From the NCBI GenBank assembly GCA_025455345.1, contig JALOMS010000002.1, forward strand, positions 1 through 39,668: a DNA stretch of 39,668 bases, in the 5' to 3' direction. Below are positions 14,256-22,857 of the stretch, one piece after another. Source of the DNA: Thermoflexibacter sp. GTDB lineage: Bacteria > Bacteroidota > Bacteroidia > Cytophagales > Thermoflexibacteraceae. Position numbers and translations under genes: made by a program. The notes under the pieces were generated by a model that saw nothing but the letters and a program-made list of their open reading frames with translations, was not told the DNA's origin and searched no databases. Position 1 is the first letter of the stretch, and the number at the start of each line of letters is the position of its first letter.

Positions 14256-15881
14256 TTAACTGTATTTTTCTGTCAATATCTGGTCAATTTTACTAATTAT
14301 TTTTTCGCCATTTTGATTGTTAATAGTCATAAATCTATACTCATTATATAAGTCTAAAATCTTATTTTGTGTCTGTGCTTCAAGTAATCCTAAATTAAGC
14401 ATCATGCCTTTGTTAAGGTCATTTGGTTCAAATTTTTGAAGTCCATTGCCATATTGTCGACTATTATCCTCAAAAATTTGTTTGGCTGTGTCCGTTAGGA
14501 GATAAGCAAAAAGTAAATCAATGTGAATTTCTGAAAACAAACTTGTCTGCTTTGGATAAATACAATGATAGGAAGTCAAGTTAGCAATATTTGCTTCATT
14601 TCTAATAAAGCGTAAACCTGTTCTGTTAAAAACAGAAACCCAAATAGGGGCAGGCTGTCTATTCTCTAACGCATACCAAGGTGTTCTACTTGCTGTTAGA
14701 AATCGTTGATTTACTCCTTCTATTTCGCCTTTTTGAATGTAAGAATTTACATTCTTATCGTTTGGATTTAAGGCATTAAAAAGAAAAACTAATTTGTCAT
14801 TCTTTTTTAATTCCTCAAAATCTTGTATGGCAAAAAAAGATGTTCTGGCATCTTTGGCACTGCAAATACAAGGTAATAAATATTGTTCTTCAATATTGTA
14901 TGCTTTGGCTTTTGATAGATTGAATGTAAAATATTCATTTGAGCCTGTGGCAATCCCACGAACTACTTTTGCATAGGTGGAGAATGGAACAAGATTTTTA
15001 AACTTAATACCATTTTGTTTTTGATAATAGGCTTTCCATTTAATTTCAGGATTTAGTTCCGAAAAATTATAGGTTCGGGCGGCGTTCCGCTGTTCTGTTT
15101 CTGAAAAATTTGGGTAATTAACTATAATATCTTCAATTTTGGTTAAATCTTCCAATGATTGAATATTATGAAAATGAACGTTTTGGGTTAGGTTATCATT
15201 TGCACAAAGTACAATTGACGCTGTTGTTAAGGCATCATCAAATACATTTTCTTCAAAACCAATGACAATAATATGTCTTAATGCTTTGCTTTTTATCAAA
15301 TAGGTTTTTACTAATTTTCCATAGTCTGAATTTAGAAATTCAGAAGGAATAATATACGCACAGCGACCATTTGGTTTTAATTGATGAATAGATTTTAATA
15401 AGAATAAAGTATAAAGATTTGTAAAACCATTCAGCTTGCATTTTAAATTAGTTTCAATTTCTTTTAAGATGTTTTTATTGTCGTAATCGTGAAATTTAAA
15501 ATATGGTGGATTGCAAATGATACCATCATATTTATTTTCCCAATCATTATACATATAATCTTGTAAAAGGAGATTTACATTTTCTATTTCATCAAATTGT
15601 TGTTTTGCTTTTTCAAAAATAGTTTTATCAACTTCAAACCCCTTAATATCAATATTTTCTTTGTAATTTAAAATTGCCCTTGAAAATACACCCAACCCAA
15701 ATGCTGGTTCAAGTACAGCATTAAGATTTTCGTTTCCTAAAATCCATTTTGCCATAAAATCTGCAATAGAGAAAGGAGTAAAAAATTGAGCAAATTTTTT
15801 ACGGTGTTCTATTGAAATTGATTTTGAGTATTGATTTTCAATAGAATTATCAGTGATATATCCCTTTAATTCTATCATCAA
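14256..15881 (-). CDS. N6-adenine DNA methyltransferase of a type II (AccI-like) R-M system
   Basis: 541 residues. The SAM-binding motif I is VLEPAFGLGVFS and the catalytic motif IV is NPPYFKF, defining an amino-methyltransferase that methylates adenine N6, of the Eco57I/TaqI-like gamma arrangement (SAM motif before NPPY). A C-terminal target recognition region follows, with ENRQPAPIWVSVFNR and TSYHCIYPK typical of the class. The length agrees with M.AccI-like enzymes. The start codon overlaps the stop of the upstream nuclease gene by 4 bases (ATGA), so the two are translated together. The protective role of the methylase is inferred from this pairing. Confidence 0.88.
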   Translation of the reverse strand: MMIELKGYITDNSIENQYSKSISIEHRKKFAQFFTPFSIADFMAKWILGNENLNAVLEPAFGLGVFSRAILNYKENIDIKGFEVDKTIFEKAKQQFDEIENVNLLLQDYMYNDWENKYDGIICNPPYFKFHDYDNKNILKEIETNLKCKLNGFTNLYTLFLLKSIHQLKPNGRCAYIIPSEFLNSDYGKLVKTYLIKSKALRHIIVIGFEENVFDDALTTASIVLCANDNLTQNVHFHNIQSLEDLTKIEDIIVNYPNFSETEQRNAARTYNFSELNPEIKWKAYYQKQNGIKFKNLVPFSTYAKVVRGIATGSNEYFTFNLSKAKAYNIEEQYLLPCICSAKDARTSFFAIQDFEELKKNDKLVFLFNALNPNDKNVNSYIQKGEIEGVNQRFLTASRTPWYALENRQPAPIWVSVFNRTGLRFIRNEANIANLTSYHCIYPKQTSLFSEIHIDLLFAYLLTDTAKQIFEDNSRQYGNGLQKFEPNDLNKGMMLNLGLLEAQTQNKILDLYNEYRFMTINNQNGEKIISKIDQILTEKYS

Positions 15882-16993
15882 AAATCAATATTGCGAAGGT
15901 CGCCCCCGTTAATTTCTAAAATAGTTTTCAAATTCTCAATATCAAGATAAGCCGTTCCTCCTTTGAATGTTACATAGAAAAGCAATCTCCCTCTGTCCAT
16001 TTCTTTTCTTACACTTTCGTGCAAAGGTTCATCAACTTTTGAGGCAATAGGAATGCCTAATTTTGAGTTGATTTTTATAGTTGTCTTATTTTGGTTTTTA
16101 GTATCAGTTTCAACCGAAAATACTACACCCTCATTATTAGAGTCAGAAATTATTTTTAGAATTTGCTCAAATGAAATACCATATACTTTATCAAAAAATA
16201 CTTGAAAATAAAAATGTGGCACATTGAATGTTTCAATCCATTTATAAACAACTTTTATGTCTTCAACTTTGGGTGTGATTGAAAGATAATCTCGTTTCTG
16301 AATTTCTTTTATAGCTATTTTTAGTTGTCTAAAAAGCTCCTTTACTTGAATTAATCTTTCCGAAGAACCCCAATTTGGTGTTCTAAAATCTGTAACATTT
16401 AAAGTTTTTGCGGTTATTCCATTGAGCAAATCAATATAATTCTGTCTTGCAGGGTGTTGCAAAACATCTGAATATTCAGTAAGTATTTGGTCTTTTGTTT
16501 GTAATGCAATTTGCATAAACTTTTCAGTTCGCACTTGCATTGCTTCTTCGTATTTGTCAATTAAAAATGCACTTGAACGCACTTCAATGCCTACAATCGC
16601 TTTTTTTACATATTCTGTAATTTGGTGATGAGGAATTTGGCTGATGTCGAAGCCTAAATTTTGGTCAAAATCTGCTTTATTGAAAATTAACAGGTCAGGT
16701 CTTTTGCCAATGGTATCAAGTTCGTTTTGAAAGTCTTGATAAAAAGTATCAAAGCCATCTTCTCCTGCCACTAAATCATCAGATTTCCCATATTTTACTG
16801 CTACAAAATTTTTAGAAGTTTCATTTATAGCTCTTGTTACGAGATTTTCAGCCCAATCACCTTGTTCTTTATTGGTAATAAAATTAGAAGACGCTTGTGT
16901 AGGTGTCCTTGCAGGGTCTCTTGGCTGTTCAAAATCAACTAATTCCACAGGAACATTTTTTGTTAATTCTCTAATTCGGTCGTAATAACTCAT
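15878..16993 (-). CDS. Type II restriction endonuclease, AccI-like
   Basis: 371 residues, first gene of the R-M pair. N-terminal MSYYDRIRELTKNVPVELVDF and TNKEQGDWAENLV resemble the AccI family (GT^MKAC specificity in the type enzyme) as I remember it. A nuclease core is visible as RPDLLIF (Asp ~100) and, some 40 residues on, VGIEVRSSAF, i.e. PD...ExR, a variant of PD-(D/E)XK. No signal peptide. The recognition sequence cannot be deduced from this text; the family name rests on overall pattern and the size of the methylase partner. The nuclease gene precedes the methylase, which raises the question of how methylation leads cutting; a palindrome lies upstream at 17066-17088. Confidence 0.7.
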   Translation of the reverse strand: MSYYDRIRELTKNVPVELVDFEQPRDPARTPTQASSNFITNKEQGDWAENLVTRAINETSKNFVAVKYGKSDDLVAGEDGFDTFYQDFQNELDTIGKRPDLLIFNKADFDQNLGFDISQIPHHQITEYVKKAIVGIEVRSSAFLIDKYEEAMQVRTEKFMQIALQTKDQILTEYSDVLQHPARQNYIDLLNGITAKTLNVTDFRTPNWGSSERLIQVKELFRQLKIAIKEIQKRDYLSITPKVEDIKVVYKWIETFNVPHFYFQVFFDKVYGISFEQILKIISDSNNEGVVFSVETDTKNQNKTTIKINSKLGIPIASKVDEPLHESVRKEMDRGRLLFYVTFKGGTAYLDIENLKTILEINGGDLRNIDF

Positions 16994-17065
16994 TTTCTTA
17001 TTGTAAAATTTTGCTTTACAAAGTTAAACTTTTTTGTTGGTTTGAGAAATTCGTTGAACATTCCT

Positions 17066-17088
17066 GATGTAAACGGTAACATTACATC
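17066..17088. promoter_or_regulatory. Palindrome upstream of the restriction genes
   Basis: GATGTAA and TTACATC form a perfect 7-bp inverted repeat separated by 9 bases, 73 bases before the nuclease start and 60 bases past the stop of the neighbouring gene. It could be an operator for the R-M genes or a weak transcript-end hairpin; no T tract follows and no controller (C) gene is present. Confidence 0.3.
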
Positions 17089-17147
17089 TAACTTATTAAC
17101 ATACACAATTCCTCTACAACTATGAAATTTTTTACACAAACGATTCC

Positions 17148-20100
17148 TTACTCCCTATACCACTTTATAAAACTCACCAAATCATTCATGTCCTTGGGCG
17201 TGATAGACTGCTCGAAGCCTGCGGGCATGATAGACGTATTGGAGGCGGATAGTTTGGCGATTTCACTTCGTGGAATGACCGTTTCGCTCCCTGCCAAGTC
17301 TTTCAGCGTAATTGCTGTTGCGGTTTCAGTGCTGATGATTCCGTAGCTTTTTTCACCATTTTTCTTTTCTATTGTCCAGTATTCGTAACCATCTGCAATA
17401 GAGTTACTTGGGAGCAAGACTTCTAAGGCAATGGAAAGCGGTTGCCTATTTCGCAGTGTCCCCAAGTCAGGGGCAATGTTTTTTCCTAACTTTCCATTGA
17501 TTTGATGACACTGGGCGCAGTAGGTATTGTAAATCTTCAAACCATTGGTTTCATTGCCTTTTTCAGCAAAAGCAGATTTGTACTTTTCTAAGATTTGCGC
17601 TTTGTCTGTTTCGTTTACTGCCAAGATTTTTCTTGCTTTCTGCCGAATTTCCATGTCGTCATTATTCATAAGGCGCACCTGATTGTGCCAAGCAATCGCG
17701 GTACTTGGAATCTGCTTTTTTTCCAATGCAGTAAGTAAAAATTGAGTTCTTTCTTTACTTTTCATAAAAACGCCAATTGCCTCGTCCTTGATTTCAGGGG
17801 TGAAATTAGCCCATTCTTTGAGTAAAAAGCTACAAACTTGCGTGCCTTTGGTCTTATTCAAGGCTTGCATTGCTATTTTTTGAATGTCAATAGAACTTTG
17901 TGGTGTAATCACTTCTTGAATTTGGGAGGCGTACTTTTCAGGTTGGTAGAGTGCCAATACCCTAATCGCACTTGCTTTGGAGGTTTCATCTGTTTTTTTA
18001 TCATTTAAAGCACTTAAAGCATTGGTAATGAAATATTTTGCTATATTTTCTTGTGGTAATCCTATCACTTCCAAGAGTTTTGCACTTGCATTTTGCAGTT
18101 CAGGTACTTTACTTTGAGCAAGATTCACTAATAGTATTTTTCTAATATTCTCCATTGTATTCATCATTCCCAATTCCCGATTTTCAGATTTTGTACTCAT
18201 TCCAGATTCCAAATCCCACACCTGCGAAGCCTTCACTATTCCCTCTAAACTTGCCGCTTGCCACCACGCACTTTCTGGATTTGGGTTTTGCAAGATTTTC
18301 CCAATTAAAGTGCTGATTTTCTGCTTGTCTTCACTCAACCCAATCAGTCCACACACATTCGCAAAAAACAAACCCTTGCCTTCCGTAGGGTTTTTTGTCA
18401 AGTTTTTTACGGCAAAATCAAAAACTTCCATTTCCCTGCCTTGTGAAGCAGAAAGTGCGGCATAGTGTACCCATTTGTCCTCTATATCTTTCAGTAAGAG
18501 TTCGTTGCGAACTGCCAAAGACTTCTCATCATTCAAAAAACCAAGCGTGCAGAGCAACTGATAGCGCACCTTGGGGGAAGGGTCATTTTTTAAGTTGTCT
18601 AAATCCAATATTTTGTGAATCATATTTGGGCTAACATCTCCACTTGCCTTACCCTCTCCTGTGGGGAGGGCTGGGTGGGGCAAGAGCATTTCCACTATCT
18701 TAATTGCATTTTCTCTTACTCCTGCATTTTCATTTTTCAGTGCTAACGTCAGAGGTTGTTCATCTGATTGTAATTTCCCAAAACCTTGTAAAGTCCAAAG
18801 CGCGTGAACCACGCTTTCAGGAGATTCATTTTCTTTCACTATTTCCTTCAATAAAGGGATAATTTCAGGATTCTTTCTGTCCAATAAAAGGCGTTGTGCG
18901 GTACGCCTGTACCAAATATTAGGGCTTTTTAAGAAGCTAACTAATTCTTTATCTTCTACCTTTATCTTTGACAAAGTTTCAAACTTTGTCAAAGGTGAGT
19001 TTTTCGGAAAAATCCTATAAATCCTTCCCTTGTCTGTCCCGTTGTAGAGTTTGCCAGATTTGCCTATGTCCTCCGCCATCCATTCGGGGTGTTCCACGAT
19101 TTGTCGGTAATAATCAAGCACATACAGCCCACCATCAGGCGCAACGTAAAAGTTCACAGGGCGAAACCATGCGTCTTTGGAGGCGAGAAATTCCTTTCGC
19201 TCAAAGGCACGACTTGCCGTAAAACTTGCACCATTGTCCTTGATAATATCGGCATGAACCAAGTTATGCACAGGCTCGGCAATGAAGGTCATATTTTTGT
19301 ACTTTTCTGGGAAAAGCCCACCCAAATACCACATCACCCCGCAGGAAGAAGTAACTACACCTACATCTGTAAGTAATTGATGTTCAGGATTTTGTGTAAT
19401 TGGATAAATTTCGCAAGCGTCCCCATGGTCGGGCATAGATTGGGTAGCGTCTGCCACTAAAAGGTCGGGATTCCTTCGCAAATAGCGGTCTGTAATCACC
19501 TCATGGAAAAGGTGGTGAGCATTGCTCGTGAGGATATGATGACCAAACTCGTCAAAAGTTTGCCCAAATTGCGTTTCGCCAGAAAGCATTTCCAACTCAT
19601 AAGTATCTGGTTTAAAGCGTACATTGCGACCATTGGCATTTTTAGGAAGTCTGATTTCGGGCTTGTCAGGGAAGTGGATTTCTGTACCCTCATCTCCAAA
19701 TTCATTTTTATACACATTGGGCGTGATAGAACTTTCATGCGCCAAATATACCCAACCGTCTAAGCCAAAGATAGGATTGTTCAGGTTGTGCTGTGGATTG
19801 GAGAGTGCAAAACCCGTGAGTAGGATTTTTTTTATATCCGCTTTGTCGTCATTGGTGGTATCTTCCAAGTATAGGACATGAGGAGGGTCAGTAACAATTA
19901 CGCCATTTTTCCACCGCATAATGCCCGTAGGTAGCACCAAACTATCTGCAAAAATAACACTTTGGTCGGGGTAGCCGTCTTGGTCTGTATCTTTGAGGAT
20001 TTTTACCTTGCCTGTTCCGCTTTTGTCCAAGGGGTAGCCGTGCATTTCCACCACATAGACTTTGCCATTTTCATCGACTTCCATCGCCACAGGGTCAGCG

Positions 20101-20273
20101 ATAAGAGGCTCTGCGGCAAAGAGTTCTATTTCAAAATCTTCGGCAATCTCGAAATCTGCCAATGCTTTTTGCAGTTCGGGCGTGAGCGTTCTTTTGGCTT
20201 GGGTTTGCGTGTTTTTATTTTCGCAAGCGAAACTAATCAAAATCAGAACTAAAAAGGTGATAATCAGGCGCAT
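17148..20273 (-). CDS. PVC-type heme-binding lipoprotein (beta-propeller dehydrogenase-like, HEAT, cytochrome c)
   Basis: 1041 residues. The signal ends in LISFAC, with lipidation Cys17. Residues ~35-430 form a propeller-like, sorbosone-dehydrogenase-type domain (FEIELFAAEPLIADPVAMEVDENG, RVYVVEMHGYP-like blocks, DHGDACEIYPIT, GGLYVLDYYRQIVEHPEW). Residues ~450-890 are helical repeats of HEAT type. Near residue 919 a CAQCH heme c motif lies in a domain ending with GLEVLLPS-like and DMNDLVSFIKWYRE segments. Proteins of this build occur in Planctomycetes and Bacteroidota and are thought to oxidise sugars or polyols and pass electrons to the heme; the substrate is unknown. Two palindromic repeats lie inside the helical region coding sequence (18966-18994 and 18652-18682) without breaking the frame. 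Confidence 0.88.
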   Translation of the reverse strand: MRLIITFLVLILISFACENKNTQTQAKRTLTPELQKALADFEIAEDFEIELFAAEPLIADPVAMEVDENGKVYVVEMHGYPLDKSGTGKVKILKDTDQDGYPDQSVIFADSLVLPTGIMRWKNGVIVTDPPHVLYLEDTTNDDKADIKKILLTGFALSNPQHNLNNPIFGLDGWVYLAHESSITPNVYKNEFGDEGTEIHFPDKPEIRLPKNANGRNVRFKPDTYELEMLSGETQFGQTFDEFGHHILTSNAHHLFHEVITDRYLRRNPDLLVADATQSMPDHGDACEIYPITQNPEHQLLTDVGVVTSSCGVMWYLGGLFPEKYKNMTFIAEPVHNLVHADIIKDNGASFTASRAFERKEFLASKDAWFRPVNFYVAPDGGLYVLDYYRQIVEHPEWMAEDIGKSGKLYNGTDKGRIYRIFPKNSPLTKFETLSKIKVEDKELVSFLKSPNIWYRRTAQRLLLDRKNPEIIPLLKEIVKENESPESVVHALWTLQGFGKLQSDEQPLTLALKNENAGVRENAIKIVEMLLPHPALPTGEGKASGDVSPNMIHKILDLDNLKNDPSPKVRYQLLCTLGFLNDEKSLAVRNELLLKDIEDKWVHYAALSASQGREMEVFDFAVKNLTKNPTEGKGLFFANVCGLIGLSEDKQKISTLIGKILQNPNPESAWWQAASLEGIVKASQVWDLESGMSTKSENRELGMMNTMENIRKILLVNLAQSKVPELQNASAKLLEVIGLPQENIAKYFITNALSALNDKKTDETSKASAIRVLALYQPEKYASQIQEVITPQSSIDIQKIAMQALNKTKGTQVCSFLLKEWANFTPEIKDEAIGVFMKSKERTQFLLTALEKKQIPSTAIAWHNQVRLMNNDDMEIRQKARKILAVNETDKAQILEKYKSAFAEKGNETNGLKIYNTYCAQCHQINGKLGKNIAPDLGTLRNRQPLSIALEVLLPSNSIADGYEYWTIEKKNGEKSYGIISTETATAITLKDLAGSETVIPRSEIAKLSASNTSIMPAGFEQSITPKDMNDLVSFIKWYRE
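18652..18682. repeat. G-rich palindromic repeat inside a coding sequence
   Basis: CCCTCTCC-TGT-GGGGAGGG is followed by CTGGGTGGGGCAAG. In the minus-strand reading frame it encodes LPHPALPTGEGKA, which interrupts the HEAT-like region. A repeat of the same build (CCCTTCTCC-TTC-GGGGAAGGG then CTGGGGTTGGGG) lies in the intergenic region at 34966-35001. Confidence 0.6.
18966..18994. repeat. Perfect 14-bp inverted repeat inside a coding sequence
   Basis: CTTTGACAAAGTTT and its exact reverse complement are separated by a single base. It is translated as part of LTKFETLSKI in the minus-strand gene. Such a long near-perfect palindrome in coding DNA is unusual and has the look of an inserted REP-type unit. 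Confidence 0.7.
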
Positions 20274-20841
20274 GACTTAGTATAATTTGAGTGAGAGATA
20301 AGGTTTTCTAAATTTCCAAGTATTTCATTTAAAAAACAAGTTTTAAGAGTTTTGTTGTTGAAAAATCATAAAATTGCTATTTTCTACGAAATGATTATAT
20401 TTGTTACTTGAAATTTCCAAATACATTCTAAGTATATCAGTAAAAATAAACGTTTTTTAAGTCCCATTAGGGACATGAGCTTTGTAGAAAATAAATTAAG
20501 TCCAGCATATAAGTCCCGTTAGGGACGCAATTAATAGGTTATCAATGTTTTGTGTCGTTCCTGTGGAACTTGTGAATTGTGCTGAAATTCCATTTTCTAC
20601 AAATATATCGTTTTCAATGGGGACTTCCTGTATGAGATTGTAATATAAAGAACTTTTTAAATTGTTGAATTACTTAGGGTGTGCAGAAATCTATCGTAGA
20701 GTTTAACCTTTCGCCTCTACGAGGCTTAAAATGAAGGAGATTTTCTATACTTCTACCAATATTTAAGCCTTAATAGGCTTCAAAATACACATTTATTTAA
20801 ACAAGCTATCTAATAAAAGATAAAATACGCTCAATAACACC
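20274..20841. repeat. Repeat-rich intergenic region with several palindromes
   Basis: This 568-bp gap has no convincing gene. It contains GTCCCATTAGGGAC (20461-20474) and GTCCCGTTAGGGAC (20513-20526), a 12-bp inverted pair TTTGTAGAAAAT (20481-20492) / ATTTTCTACAAA (20592-20603), the palindrome-bearing element CTTTCGCCTCTACGAGGC (20708-20725) that recurs inverted at 35056-35073, and AAGCCTTAATAGGCTT near 20765. These are different palindrome families packed together. The right end presumably holds the promoter of the ATPase-nuclease pair. Confidence 0.65.
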
Positions 20842-22245
20842 ATGCTTTTCAAGATACAAAACTTAGGCGCAGTCAAAGAAGCAGAAATAGACCTCAGCAA
20901 AGACCTCATCTTGCTCTGTGGGCATAACAATACAGGTAAAACGTATGTGGCGTATGCAATGTATCGTTTTATCCAATTTTTAGCAGATTGGATTTCAGGA
21001 GGTGGTGAAAGTACAGACGAAACATTACCTAAATTTTTTAGTAAAAGAAAAAAGCAATATAAAATTAACTTAAAAGACTTTTTTGATAAAATTGATAAAG
21101 ATATTCTTTTCAACATTCTAAAAGGAGACTTAAATAATATAGATAAATTAAAATACTTTTGGAGTGTTTCACAAGAAAATCAACTATTTAATAATATTAA
21201 ATTTGATTTTAGCATTTCAAATGATGATGTTTATGCTAACATATTTGCAAAAAGTATCATACAAGAAAAAGTAGATATTGGTAATGCTTTTGTTGTTATT
21301 CTTATTAAAGAAGAAAATACTTATGATATATCATTGTTTATCAAAGTTTTGGATGTTAAAGAGTTTAAGAATGATTTAACTGAAAGGGAATATACCTCTT
21401 TTCTTCACTCTCTTATAGAAGAGGTTATTCTGAATCTAATAAGCAATAAACCTTATATATTTCCTGCTGAACGTTCTGCAACTAATATTTTCAGTACAGA
21501 GCTATCATTAATCCAACATAGAATTTGGATAGCAGCTCTAAAAGATAATCCTCTTATTGAATTAGCAAAAAGACGAGTAAACCGCTATCCTCAACCTATT
21601 CGTGATAGCTTAGAACTTTCCCAAGATTTGGAAACATTGGCTAAAACTACAAGCCCTTTTTCCTACTTAGCAGATGAGTTAGAGCAAGCCATTCTGAAAG
21701 GGAAAATCAGCGTAGGGCAGTACGGAGATTTGCGCTATTCCCCTGCGGAAAGTCCAGATTTGAAGTTAGAAATGCACGTCAGTTCGTCTTTGGTGAAGTC
21801 ATTAGCTTCCATTTCCTTCTACCTGCGCCACATTGCCCAAAAAGGGGATTGTATCATTATAGACGAGCCAGAACTTAACCTGCACCCTGACAATCAGATT
21901 TTGGTGGCTCGTTTCCTTGCCCGCTTGGTAAACGAAGGCTTCAAGGTCATTGCAAGTACGCATAGTGATTATATTATTCGGGAAATCAATAACTTAATCA
22001 TGCTTGGCAAAGAAGATGAAAAGGCAGTAGCGTTGAGAAAAAAATATGAATATAGTGAAAAAGAAGTGCTGAAATCAGAGCAGGTACAAGCATTACTATT
22101 CAAGAGAAAAAAAGGGGAGGAAAAAGTAGTTGCTGAAAATCTGACTGTGAGCGAAACAGGACTTGCGATTGAAACGATTGATGAAGTGATAGAAGATTTG
22201 GAAAATAGAACTGAAGACATTTATTTCAACCTTTTTGAGCAATGA
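20842..22245 (+). CDS. AAA/ABC-type ATPase of an ATPase-nuclease pair
   Basis: 467 residues. Walker A is CGHNNTGKT (residues 27-34); late in the chain are CIIIDEPELNLHPDNQ (Walker B, ~residue 338-350) and IASTHSDYI (~373-380), the AAA_21/OLD-type SMC-like arrangement. The middle (residues 55-260) is AT-rich at DNA level and helical. The last ~80 residues, after the ATPase core, are Lys/Glu-rich and could contact the partner. The stop overlaps the start of a PD-(D/E)XK protein by 4 bases, so the two are coupled. ATPase-nuclease pairs of this kind include Septu, Gabija and PARIS, but the nuclease here is of a different type, so I give no system name. A defence function is inferred from the architecture and the neighbourhood. 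Confidence 0.8.
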   Translation: MLFKIQNLGAVKEAEIDLSKDLILLCGHNNTGKTYVAYAMYRFIQFLADWISGGGESTDETLPKFFSKRKKQYKINLKDFFDKIDKDILFNILKGDLNNIDKLKYFWSVSQENQLFNNIKFDFSISNDDVYANIFAKSIIQEKVDIGNAFVVILIKEENTYDISLFIKVLDVKEFKNDLTEREYTSFLHSLIEEVILNLISNKPYIFPAERSATNIFSTELSLIQHRIWIAALKDNPLIELAKRRVNRYPQPIRDSLELSQDLETLAKTTSPFSYLADELEQAILKGKISVGQYGDLRYSPAESPDLKLEMHVSSSLVKSLASISFYLRHIAQKGDCIIIDEPELNLHPDNQILVARFLARLVNEGFKVIASTHSDYIIREINNLIMLGKEDEKAVALRKKYEYSEKEVLKSEQVQALLFKRKKGEEKVVAENLTVSETGLAIETIDEVIEDLENRTEDIYFNLFEQ

Positions 22246-22793
22246 TAAACTTTATAGACAAAATAAATCAAATTATTGACAATCAGTTTTTTACTCCTCA
22301 TGACAAAGGCACTCAAATTAATCTAAAAGGTTCTGGTGAGTGCAAAGAAATTCCTTTTGAAAAGGGTAACGTAAAAACACTAACAATTTCAGTAGATAAA
22401 GAAGGTTTTGATGGGCATCCTTTGTTGAAAACGATAAAAAACCTCAAAAAATATCCTGACTACATCATTTTTTGTCAAAAAGGAAATCAATTATTTGTTT
22501 TGGTAGCAGAATTAAAATCGACTAATTCAGACGATTGGCATAGACAAGCAAAAGCAGGTTTAGCTTTTGCCCAATATTTAGTAGGAATGTTAGAAAGTTT
22601 TGAAAAAAAAATATTTGATATTGAGTATCGCTGCCTTTTATTTCATACAAAGAAAGAAACAAGAAGTATGAAAAAAGGGAAAACAGAAAAAAAACAATTT
22701 AAGTATAGTAAACACCCTATTTTTAAATATCAATTTTCCGATAAACCTTGTAATGTAAAAACACCCTATTCTTTGGAGATATTTTTACGTTGA
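22242..22793 (+). CDS. PD-(D/E)XK nuclease-like partner of the ATPase
   Basis: 183 residues. A nuclease core is visible: KYPDYIIF (Asp73), then VLVAELKS (Glu90, Lys92) and WHRQAKAGLAFAQYL, giving the D-ExK-Q order of PD-(D/E)XK enzymes. The C-terminal part is basic (KKGKTEKKQFKYSKH), which would suit nucleic-acid binding. The ATG overlaps the ATPase stop (ATGA). No signal peptide. It is not HNH (Septu PtuB), UvrD-like (Gabija GajB) or DUF4435 (PARIS AriB). Effector function is inference. Confidence 0.75.
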   Translation: MINFIDKINQIIDNQFFTPHDKGTQINLKGSGECKEIPFEKGNVKTLTISVDKEGFDGHPLLKTIKNLKKYPDYIIFCQKGNQLFVLVAELKSTNSDDWHRQAKAGLAFAQYLVGMLESFEKKIFDIEYRCLLFHTKKETRSMKKGKTEKKQFKYSKHPIFKYQFSDKPCNVKTPYSLEIFLR

Positions 22794-22857
22794 AAAAATA
22801 AAAGAATGTTGGAAAACGAAAATCTATATTATAAATTATAAAATAAAAAAATGACTA

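Noticed and set aside
17066..17088. Palindrome upstream of the R-M genes as a controller-protein C-box
   Set aside because: It does not resemble the GACT...AGTC C-box pattern and no C gene is present; kept only as a generic palindrome.
20461..20790. CRISPR-like look of the repeated GTCCC...GGGAC units
   Set aside because: Only two short units, unequal spacing, no cas genes and no spacer-length regularity.
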